DNA of 18,458 bases from an uncultured Bacteroides sp. GTDB lineage: Bacteria > Bacteroidota > Bacteroidia > Bacteroidales > Bacteroidaceae. Of this stretch, positions 1 through 6,442 are shown in pieces. The stretch lies in assembly GCA_900546355.1 (NCBI GenBank), contig URCM01000062.1:1-18458 (forward strand). The letters are read 5' to 3'. A model generated the notes under the pieces. That model made no database searches. It was not told the origin of the DNA and was given only the letters and a program-made list of their open reading frames with translations. Within the stretch, counting starts at the first letter, position 1. Each line of letters begins with the position of its first letter. Position numbers and translations under genes: made by a program.

Positions 1-16
1 ACGAGTCCCTCATATT

Positions 17-93
17 GGTCAAGTGCTGTTCTGTTCATTGCTTTAATGTGTGGTTAGATACCATTAAAGGTACTGAATTTCAGTCACTTGACC
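17..93. other. Structured AT-rich leader with 9-bp inverted repeat
   Basis: GGTCAAGTG (17-25) and CACTTGACC (85-93) are exact inverted complements. Between them lie two smaller hairpins, TACC/GGTA (59-62/69-72) and ACTG/CAGT (73-75 region to 84), so an RNA from here could fold into a closed multi-branch structure. I see no coding frame and no clear promoter or terminator. It could be the tail of an upstream transcript, a leader, or an operator. Nothing else is recognisable in 1-197, and no good TAnnTTTG element precedes the kinase. Confidence 0.3.
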
Positions 94-197
94 TATTTTA
101 TTCTGCTAAACTTTATTAATTAACTCGTTTATTTTCAACGGATTAGATATTAATTTAACGAAGTATTATTTGCCCATACATAATTTATATCTCTGCC

Positions 198-1256
198 ATG
201 ATACAAACAACCGATATACCTCGCCGCACATTAGTCGTGCTGATTCATATCATCTGCTGGGGGCTATTTTTCGCTTTCCCGATTTTTTTCGCCCAGCGCA
301 GCAACGGCACGATAGACTGGGACGCCTTCCTGCATCACAGCATCTTTCCTTTATTCACCTTTATCATCTTTTACCTCAACTATTTCATTTTCACGCCCTT
401 TCTTCTTTTCAAGGAACATACACGGCAATTCTTGTTGGTCAGCTTCCTTACCGTTGCCGTCATGACATTAGGTTCACGCTACCTGAACGATACCCTATTT
501 CCACCTCCTATTTTCCTCAATCGTCCTCTTCCGCCCCAATACATCTTTTATTTACGTGATGCGGCAGGACTCATTTTCACTACAGGGTTAAGCGTAGCCA
601 TCCGCATGAGTATCCGATGGAGCCAGGCAGAATCCGAACGGCGAGAAGCGGTAAGAAGCCGTACCGAAGCCGAACTGAAGAACTTACGCAACCAGCTAAA
701 CCCTCACTTCTTACTAAATACCCTGAACAATATTTATGCATTGATTGCATTCGACACCGAAAAAGCACAACAAGCCGTACAAGAACTGAGCAAACTACTG
801 CGCTATGTCCTTTACGACAACCAGCAACTATTTGTCCCGCTATCGAAAGAAATCGATTTCATCCGGAATTATATCGAGCTGATGCGCATCCGCGTATCCC
901 CGCAAGTCGACATACAAACCACATTCGACATCAAACCCGAAAGCCAGACACCCATTGCACCACTTATCTTTATTTCATTGATAGAAAATGCATTCAAACA
1001 TGGCATTTCGCCCACCGAACCCAGCTTTATCAATATTGCCATTACCGAAACCGAGAAAGAAATTTGCTGCACAATACGAAACAGCAACTATCCCAAAACC
1101 CGTGCGGACAAAAGCGGGTCGGGTATCGGATTGGAACAAGTAAGCAAACGACTCGAACTGCTTTATCCGAAACGTTACCGTTGGCAACGGAACCTTTCGC
1201 CCGACAAAAAAGAATACATCTCTGCGTTGTACATCCAATTACCTCATTCTGTTTAA
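198..1256 (+). CDS. LytS-type sensor histidine kinase (His_kinase/PF06580 family)
   Basis: A 352-residue inner-membrane sensor kinase. The N-terminal part has about four hydrophobic segments (roughly residues 12-32, 47-70, 78-95 and 118-138) and no separate periplasmic or PAS domain. A short helical linker (141-160) leads to the phospho-acceptor block NQLNPHFLLNTLNNIYAL with His170. The ATP-binding N box is LIENAFKHG (Asn264) and the G box is GSGIGL (307-312). These are the hallmarks of the LytS/YehU class that pairs with LytTR regulators. The ATG at 198 gives a sensible membrane start, and no Shine-Dalgarno sequence is expected in Bacteroidetes. The regulator gene follows after 19 bases and is probably co-transcribed. 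The signal sensed cannot be told from sequence. Confidence 0.95.
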   Translation: MIQTTDIPRRTLVVLIHIICWGLFFAFPIFFAQRSNGTIDWDAFLHHSIFPLFTFIIFYLNYFIFTPFLLFKEHTRQFLLVSFLTVAVMTLGSRYLNDTLFPPPIFLNRPLPPQYIFYLRDAAGLIFTTGLSVAIRMSIRWSQAESERREAVRSRTEAELKNLRNQLNPHFLLNTLNNIYALIAFDTEKAQQAVQELSKLLRYVLYDNQQLFVPLSKEIDFIRNYIELMRIRVSPQVDIQTTFDIKPESQTPIAPLIFISLIENAFKHGISPTEPSFINIAITETEKEICCTIRNSNYPKTRADKSGSGIGLEQVSKRLELLYPKRYRWQRNLSPDKKEYISALYIQLPHSV

Positions 1257-1275
1257 CCCTAAAAAATAAATCCTT

Positions 1276-1998
1276 ATGAATCTGCGCTGTGCCATCATCG
1301 ACGACGAGCCTTTGGCTTTAGGACTATTAGATAGTTACGTAAAGAAAACTCCAGTTCTGACCTTATGCGGCACCTATTCGAGTGCCGTGCAGGCAATGGA
1401 GTCGTTACCCAAAAACCCAGTCGACCTTTTATTCCTTGATATCCAGATGCCCGAATTAAACGGACTGGAATTCTCACGCATGGTCTCCAATGATACCCGC
1501 ATCGTATTTACCACCGCTTTCAATCAATATGCCATTGATGGTTACCGGGTCAATGCGCTCGACTACCTGCTGAAACCTATCAGTTACGCCGACTTCATGG
1601 AAGCCGTCAACAAAGCCGTCCGCTGGTTCGAATTGCAACAAAAAGTCGACTCCACACCACCCGCTGAAAACGTAAGGAAATATATTTATGTAAAAAGCGA
1701 TTACAAGTTAGTGCAAATAGAATTAGACAAAATATTATACATCGAAGGATTGAAAGATTATATCAAGATTCACATAGAAGGAACAAACAAACCTGTCTTG
1801 TCGCTCATCAGCATGAGAGCCATGGAAGAAAAACTGCCAGCCAGCCAATTCATACGCGTGCACCGCTCGTTTATCGTACAAAAGCAGAAAATAAAAATCA
1901 TCGACAAAGGACGCATTATCTTCGGAAAAGATTACATACCTATCTCCGATAGTTACAAGCAAGAGTTACAAAACTATGTTAACGAACATATTGTTTAA
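1276..1998 (+). CDS. LytTR-family response regulator
   Basis: A 240-residue cytoplasmic response regulator, the partner of the kinase 19 bases upstream. The receiver domain (about 1-118) carries the acidic pair Asp9/Asp10, the phospho-acceptor Asp55 in LLFLDIQMPE, the conserved Thr79/Thr80 and Lys100 in YLLKP. The LytTR DNA-binding domain (about 135-238) contains the typical IEGLKDYIKIH and FIRVHRSFIV blocks. LytTR proteins bind pairs of short direct repeats through a beta-rich fold rather than an HTH. Length and architecture are normal. The targets are unknown; the unit immediately downstream, which looks like a small RNA gene (2059-2210), is one possibility, but no evidence beyond position supports that. 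Confidence 0.95.
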   Translation: MNLRCAIIDDEPLALGLLDSYVKKTPVLTLCGTYSSAVQAMESLPKNPVDLLFLDIQMPELNGLEFSRMVSNDTRIVFTTAFNQYAIDGYRVNALDYLLKPISYADFMEAVNKAVRWFELQQKVDSTPPAENVRKYIYVKSDYKLVQIELDKILYIEGLKDYIKIHIEGTNKPVLSLISMRAMEEKLPASQFIRVHRSFIVQKQKIKIIDKGRIIFGKDYIPISDSYKQELQNYVNEHIV

Positions 1999-2058
1999 AC
2001 AAATCGCCATTTTTAATCTTCTTTAACGCAGATAAAACACGTTTTTATTTCATTCTGC

Positions 2059-2089
2059 TTGTCGCTTCTAAATATAAGGTTTATATTTG
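2059..2089 (+). promoter_or_regulatory. Bacteroidetes-type promoter ahead of candidate sRNA
   Basis: The -7 element TATATTTG (2082-2089) matches TAnnTTTG exactly. A TTG at 2059-2061 lies 20 bases upstream, the expected spacing for the -33 element. Predicted transcription start is near 2096. It lies 61 bases past the response regulator stop and no gene follows on this strand before the terminator at 2170-2210. Confidence 0.6.
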
Positions 2090-2095
2090 CCCTGT

Positions 2096-2210
2096 ACATA
2101 ATAACAACAGAAGTTGTGAAACTTCTTTATTGAATAGTTTAGTTAAGTCTAGTTTAGTTTTTGTGTTGTGATACTCCAACCATTAGAGAATGGCTGGAGT
2201 ATCTTTTTTT
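2096..2210 (+). ncRNA. Candidate small RNA of about 115 nt
   Basis: The segment has its own exact-consensus promoter (2059-2089) and ends in a strong Rho-independent terminator (2170-2210), with no credible reading frame between. It contains a perfect 7-bp stem AGAAGTT/AACTTCT (2109-2115 and 2120-2126) closed by a GTGA tetraloop. Next comes a single-stranded U-rich stretch holding the direct repeat TAGTTTAGTT twice (2135-2144 and 2150-2159). The 3' end overlaps the last 28 bases of tilS in antisense. The 5' end is inferred from the -7 element. The alternative is that this is only the 3' untranslated region of the response regulator mRNA with a chance promoter match. I do not recognise a known family. 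Confidence 0.5.
2170..2210 (+). terminator. Rho-independent terminator
   Basis: GATACTCCA (2170-2178) pairs with TGGAGTATC (2195-2203). After an A/C mismatch, CCATT pairs with AATGG around an AGAG loop. Seven T residues (2204-2210) follow on the plus strand only, so it terminates rightward transcription. The tilS stop codon (2183-2185, minus strand) lies inside the hairpin. Confidence 0.85.
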
Positions 2211-3478
2211 ACCCGAAGCACCCATACTTGCCGCGTATGCTCCGTCACACGGAAACGGTTGTCTGTACGCTCGTTTACCAGCCAGACGATATCCTCACCC
2301 GCACAAACCACGTATTGATTCTCTTTCTCAAATAAAGAATACTTGCGGTCGCGCAGGTAATCGCGCACTTTCTTGAATCCCCGCATACCGAAAGGCACGA
2401 ACTTATCGCCCGGACGCCACTTACGCAAAACAAGCGGAGTCTGTATGCGTGAAGCATCCACATACGCCGTTTCCCGCTCATGTGGCACCCGGAAACCCGC
2501 TTCCACCTCCATCAACTCTTGATACAAGCACGGGGTAAAGCCTTCTTCTTCCCGCTTCTTTATAATCAGACAACCACGGTCGCGAAGCACGGTGTACATC
2601 GGTGCATGAAACAACCTGCCCGACTCTCCATCCAAACTCCGATAGATGTCGCCCAGTTGTGCGGAGTTAAAGCCCAACGGATGAAGCAACTCGAACAATA
2701 CCGCTTGCGGAGACACCTCCTGCCTCAGACGGTAAATACTGATACGGTCCGCTCCCTCTCTCACCCGGCGGCAAGCCGCTTCCATCGCCGAGCGATACAC
2801 AGCTTCCACATCGCTCAGCCTCCGTGCGGTCTCGGCTATCGTTTCGCTGACCGAAGGATTGATTTCCTTCAGTAAAGGAAGCACATCCAGACGCAACTTG
2901 TTGCGGACAAACTCGTCTTTCAGATTGGTGCTGTCCGTCACATAGTCTTGCCCCAATGAGGCCAAGTAAGCCAAAATCTCTTCCCGCCCCGTCTCAAGCA
3001 ACGGACGGACAATATTGCCATTCTTCGCCGCGATTCCTTTTAACCCTTGGATACCCGTGCCCCGCACCAAATTCAATAAAAAAGTCTCCACGCTATCGTC
3101 CCGGTGATGAGCTACCGCTACCGCCTGCGCGCCTTCTTCCTTCCTCACTTCCTCAAACCAAGCGTAGCGCAGCGCGCGAGCCGCCATTTCGATAGAAACC
3201 TTATGGGCAGCAGCATACGTCCGGGTATCAAAACCTGTCACCCGCAAAGGAACATCCAGCTCCGTACACAAATCCCGTACAAAAGCCTCATCCCTGTCCG
3301 ACTCCGCTCCACGCAACCTGAAATTACAATGAGCCGCCACACAACGATATCCTGCCTGCAAAAGCAAGCGCAACAAAGCCACCGAGTCGGCTCCTCCGCT
3401 CAGCGCCACCACAATCTTGTCGTTTTCCGCAAATAAATCCTTTTCACGGATAAACCGAATCACGTTCTTTTGTAACAT
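2183..3478 (-). CDS. tilS: tRNA(Ile)-lysidine synthetase TilS
   Basis: A 431-residue cytoplasmic ATP-dependent ligase that converts C34 of tRNA-Ile (CAU anticodon) to lysidine, changing both codon reading and aminoacylation; it is essential in most bacteria. The N-terminal PP-loop ATP-pyrophosphatase motif is SGGADS (residues 27-32), followed by the TilS-typical AAHCNFRLRGAESDRDE and VAHHRDDSVETFLLNLVRGTGI blocks. The C-terminal part holds the RKWRPGDKFVPFGMRGFKKVRDYL block of the TilS C-terminal domain, so this is the long form of the enzyme. It is convergent with the two-component pair and divergent from feoAB. The first ATG (3476-3478) lies only four bases from a TAnnTTTG element, so the message is probably leaderless. 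Confidence 0.96.
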   Translation of the reverse strand: MLQKNVIRFIREKDLFAENDKIVVALSGGADSVALLRLLLQAGYRCVAAHCNFRLRGAESDRDEAFVRDLCTELDVPLRVTGFDTRTYAAAHKVSIEMAARALRYAWFEEVRKEEGAQAVAVAHHRDDSVETFLLNLVRGTGIQGLKGIAAKNGNIVRPLLETGREEILAYLASLGQDYVTDSTNLKDEFVRNKLRLDVLPLLKEINPSVSETIAETARRLSDVEAVYRSAMEAACRRVREGADRISIYRLRQEVSPQAVLFELLHPLGFNSAQLGDIYRSLDGESGRLFHAPMYTVLRDRGCLIIKKREEEGFTPCLYQELMEVEAGFRVPHERETAYVDASRIQTPLVLRKWRPGDKFVPFGMRGFKKVRDYLRDRKYSLFEKENQYVVCAGEDIVWLVNERTDNRFRVTEHTRQVWVLRVKKDTPAIL

Positions 3479-3482
3479 AAGG

Positions 3483-3490
3483 CAAAGGTA
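3483..3490 (-). promoter_or_regulatory. -7 element of tilS promoter (leaderless start)
   Basis: CAAAGGTA on the plus strand reads TACCTTTG on the minus strand, an exact TAnnTTTG match. Four bases separate it from the tilS ATG, which places the transcription start at or within a few bases of the start codon. No good -33 TTTG is visible at the usual distance, so promoter strength is uncertain. Confidence 0.5.
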
Positions 3491-3527
3491 AGAAAAAATA
3501 TGCTATCTTATCCTTACCCACGAAGTT

Positions 3528-3600
3528 ATATGCATCGGGACATTCATGCGTATGCGTTGCCCGATGCACCTCGTTGCGTCCCGGCATGAAACTATATGCA
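3528..3600. repeat. Palindrome-rich intergenic element
   Basis: TGCATCGGG (3531-3539) and CCCGATGCA (3560-3568) are exact inverted complements. TTCATGC (3543-3549) is inverted at GCATGAA (3584-3590) and CGGGAC (3536-3541) at GTCCCG (3578-3583), so two alternative foldings compete. ATATGCA occurs in direct orientation at both edges (3528-3534 and 3594-3600). It sits between the divergent tilS and feoAB promoters. It has no coding potential and no T-tract, so a terminator is unlikely. It may be a regulatory site or a dispersed extragenic repeat. Confidence 0.55.
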
Positions 3601-3637
3601 ACTTGTTTACTTTTTATTTAAAAACAATCTAAATAAC

Positions 3638-3668
3638 TTGCATAACATCAATCTATCCTGTATCTTTG
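3638..3668 (+). promoter_or_regulatory. feoAB promoter
   Basis: The -7 element TATCTTTG (3661-3668) matches TAnnTTTG exactly and a TTG at 3638-3640 lies 20 bases upstream. Predicted start is near 3675, giving a leader of about 14 bases before the ATG at 3689. I could not identify a convincing Fur-type operator here. Confidence 0.7.
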
Positions 3669-3688
3669 TGGCAAAATAAACGATAAAC

Positions 3689-6172
3689 ATGAGACTATCA
3701 GAACTTAAAACAGGCGAAAAAGGAGTCATCATCAAGGTGATGGGGCACGGAGGATTCCGCCGGCGCATCATCGAAATGGGCTTCATCAAGGGGAAAACGG
3801 TGGAAGTCATTCTGAACGCTCCGCTGAAAGACCCTATCAAATACAAAATAATGGGATACGAAATCTCCTTGCGCCGCCAGGAAGCGGAAATGATTGAGGT
3901 GGTGAGCGAAGAAGAGGCGCGCGCCTCGATAAAAGAAACCGAAGTGCTCAACCCCATAGCCGAAGACATCCCCGTATCGGACGAAAAGCTGCGCGAAATA
4001 GCGCAAGGCAAACGCCGCACCATCAATGTGGCACTCGTCGGGAACCCCAACTGTGGAAAGACTTCACTCTTCAACATTGCTTCGGGGGCACACGAACACG
4101 TGGGGAATTACAGTGGCGTGACGGTAGACGCCAAAGCCGGACATTTCGAGTTCCAAGGCTATCACTTCCGGCTGGTGGACTTGCCGGGCACCTATTCGCT
4201 CTCGGCATACAGTCCCGAAGAACTTTATGTGCGGAAGCACATCATCGACCAGACCCCCGATGTCATCATCAACGTGGTGGATGCGGGCAACCTGGAGCGC
4301 AACCTGTATCTCACCACCCAACTCATTGACATGAACGTGCGCATGGTGGTGGCACTCAATATGTACGACGCACTGGAACACAGCGGGAACACACTCAACT
4401 ACAAAGCCTTGGGGCAGCTACTGGGCGTACCGATGGTGCCCACGGTAAGCCGCACGGGACGGGGCATCGACACCCTCTTCCATGTGATTATCGGACTTTA
4501 CGAGGGTGCTGACTTCATGGGGCAGAAAGAAGAGATACAAGACGAAGCCTTGCGCGAGTTCCGCGAATGGCACAATCAATACGTGCCCGACCACAAGTTC
4601 GGGAGCAACGCGGAAGAAGTGCACGAATCCGATGATGCCAAGAGCTACATCCGCCACATCCATATCAACCACGGGCCGGAGCTGGAACGGAGCATCGAAG
4701 CCATCAAAAAGGAAATCTGCAAGAACGAGAACATCCGCCACAAATACTCTACCCGTTTCCTTGCCATCAAGCTCTTGGAGAACGACAAGGACATCGAGCA
4801 ACACGTGATTTCCACCTTGCCCAACGGCGCGGAAGTCATCCAGATACGCGACAAGGAAGCCGAACGCATCCGCCGGGCGATGAACGAAGATAGCGAACAG
4901 GCCATCACCGATGCCAAATACGGCTTTATATCGGGCGCGCTGAAAGAGACTTACGTGGAAAAGAGCCAGGACACCTCAGCGTTCACCCGGGTGGTAGACA
5001 GCATCGTGACCCACAAGATTTGGGGATTCCCCATTTTCTTCCTCTTCCTTTACATCATGTTCGAGTGTACCTTCACCCTCGGAGCCTATCCGCAGGAATG
5101 GATTGAGTGGCTGGTAGGAGCCATCGGCTCGCTGGCAGAGACGTATATGCCCGCCGGCCCGCTCAAGGATTTGGTCATCGACGGTATCATCGGCGGCGTG
5201 GGAGGCGTCATCGTGTTCCTGCCCAACATCCTGTTGCTCTACATCTTCATCTCGTTTATGGAAGACACGGGCTATATGGCACGTGCGGCGTTCATCATGG
5301 ATAAAATCATGCACAAGATGGGCTTGCACGGCAAGTCGTTCATCCCGCTCATCATGGGCTTCGGATGCAACGTGCCGGCTATCATGGCCTCACGCATCAT
5401 CGAGAGCCGCAAGGCGCGTCTGGTCACCATGCTCATCAATCCGTTGATGTCGTGCAGCGCCCGTCTGCCCATCTATCTGGTACTGATTGGTGCCTTCTTC
5501 CCCAGCCGTGCCAGCCTGGTATTGCTCTCGCTCTATGCCATCGGCATCCTGCTGGCGGTGCTCATGGCGCGTATCTTCAGCAAGTTCATCGTAAAGGGAG
5601 AAGACGCCCCGTTCGTCATGGAGCTTCCCCCCTACCGCATGCCTACGGCAAAATCCGTGGCACGCCACACGTGGGAGAAAGGCGCGCAATACCTCAAGAA
5701 AATGGGAGGCATCATCATGATAGCGTCCATCATCATCTGGTTCTTGGGGTACTATCCGAACCATAACCAGTATGAAACCACCGCCGAACAACAAGAAAAC
5801 TCTTACATCGGACAGATAGGAAAAGCCATCGAGCCGGTCATCGAGCCGTTGGGATTCGACTGGAAGATGGGCATCGGACTCTTGTCGGGTGTAGGTGCGA
5901 AGGAACTGGTAGTAAGTACCTTGGGCGTTCTCTATACGAATGAGGAAGACATTGAGAATGTAAACCTGTCCGAACGTATCCCCATTACGCCCCTGGTGGC
6001 ATACGGCTACATGCTTTTCGTACTCATCTATTTCCCGTGCATCGCCACCATAGCGGCTATCAAGAACGAGTCGGGAAGCTGGAAATGGGCAGCCTTCGCT
6101 GCCTGCTACACCACGGCACTGGCATGGGTGGTCTCGTTCCTGACGTATCAGATAGGAAAATTGTTTATTTAA
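3689..6172 (+). CDS. feoB: Fused FeoA-FeoB ferrous iron transporter
   Basis: An 827-residue inner-membrane Fe(II) importer in which FeoA is fused to the N-terminus of FeoB, a known Bacteroidetes arrangement. Residues 1-73 form the SH3-like FeoA domain. After a linker, the G domain shows G1 GNPNCGKTS (118-126), G3 DLPG (164-167) and G4 NMYD (224-227), followed by a helical insertion and the membrane domain from about residue 445. The gate motifs GFGCNVPAI and SCSARLPIY with their conserved cysteines are both present. A long charged, helical stretch (about 275-440) separates the G domain from the membrane part. The promoter lies directly upstream and a small FeoB-associated gene starts 11 bases after the stop. 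Confidence 0.97.
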   Translation: MRLSELKTGEKGVIIKVMGHGGFRRRIIEMGFIKGKTVEVILNAPLKDPIKYKIMGYEISLRRQEAEMIEVVSEEEARASIKETEVLNPIAEDIPVSDEKLREIAQGKRRTINVALVGNPNCGKTSLFNIASGAHEHVGNYSGVTVDAKAGHFEFQGYHFRLVDLPGTYSLSAYSPEELYVRKHIIDQTPDVIINVVDAGNLERNLYLTTQLIDMNVRMVVALNMYDALEHSGNTLNYKALGQLLGVPMVPTVSRTGRGIDTLFHVIIGLYEGADFMGQKEEIQDEALREFREWHNQYVPDHKFGSNAEEVHESDDAKSYIRHIHINHGPELERSIEAIKKEICKNENIRHKYSTRFLAIKLLENDKDIEQHVISTLPNGAEVIQIRDKEAERIRRAMNEDSEQAITDAKYGFISGALKETYVEKSQDTSAFTRVVDSIVTHKIWGFPIFFLFLYIMFECTFTLGAYPQEWIEWLVGAIGSLAETYMPAGPLKDLVIDGIIGGVGGVIVFLPNILLLYIFISFMEDTGYMARAAFIMDKIMHKMGLHGKSFIPLIMGFGCNVPAIMASRIIESRKARLVTMLINPLMSCSARLPIYLVLIGAFFPSRASLVLLSLYAIGILLAVLMARIFSKFIVKGEDAPFVMELPPYRMPTAKSVARHTWEKGAQYLKKMGGIIMIASIIIWFLGYYPNHNQYETTAEQQENSYIGQIGKAIEPVIEPLGFDWKMGIGLLSGVGAKELVVSTLGVLYTNEEDIENVNLSERIPITPLVAYGYMLFVLIYFPCIATIAAIKNESGSWKWAAFAACYTTALAWVVSFLTYQIGKLFI

Positions 6173-6183
6173 CAAAGTAAGCC

Positions 6184-6357
6184 ATGGACATACAAACTAT
6201 CCTTGTTTATATCATCGTGCTGCTCTGCGTTGTTTACGCAGGGCGGCACTTCCTGAAGTTCTTCAAGAAGAAGAAACCGGGACAACAATCCGATTGCGGA
6301 TGCGGGTGCGGATGCGCAGGATGCCCGAAAGAGAAACACGGCAAGACACACCGGTGA
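6184..6357 (+). CDS. FeoB-associated Cys-rich membrane protein
   Basis: A 57-residue protein read directly from the sequence. It has one N-terminal membrane helix (about residues 4-20), a basic stretch (FLKFFKKKK, 23-31) and a cysteine cluster in which Cys38, 40, 42 and 44 alternate with glycine, followed by Cys47. The tail is His/Lys-rich. This layout matches the FeoB-associated Cys-rich membrane protein family (PF12669), which sits next to feoB in many Bacteroidetes and Firmicutes. The start ATG lies 11 bases after the feoB stop, so it belongs to the same transcript. The positive residues after the helix suggest that the Cys tail faces the cytoplasm, where it could accept or chaperone iron leaving FeoB. 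That role is inference; the family function is not established. Confidence 0.9.
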   Translation: MDIQTILVYIIVLLCVVYAGRHFLKFFKKKKPGQQSDCGCGCGCAGCPKEKHGKTHR

Positions 6358-6392
6358 ACCCGCCGTTAAATCCGCGTTAATCTGTGTTTATC

Positions 6393-6425
6393 TTTCAAGG
6401 AAGTCGGGTTATTTCCGTACTTTTG
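6393..6425 (+). promoter_or_regulatory. Promoter of TPR-HTH gene
   Basis: TACTTTTG (6418-6425) is an exact TAnnTTTG match, with a weaker -33 (TTTC, 6393-6396) 21 bases upstream. The start would fall near 6432, about 11 bases before the ATG at 6443. No terminator hairpin separates it from the feo genes, so some read-through is possible. Confidence 0.55.
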
Positions 6426-6442
6426 CGGAAACCAAAGACGAC

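Noticed and set aside
17..93. tRNA gene
   Set aside because: The length and end pairing are superficially right, but there is no T-arm consensus, no anticodon stem and the acceptor arms are 9 bp.
5390..6175. 261-codon frame antisense to feoB
   Set aside because: It mirrors the codon pattern of feoB, has no promoter and encodes a composition typical of an antisense shadow.
6358..6442. Terminator after the feo genes
   Set aside because: No hairpin followed by a T-tract can be found; only the downstream promoter is supported.
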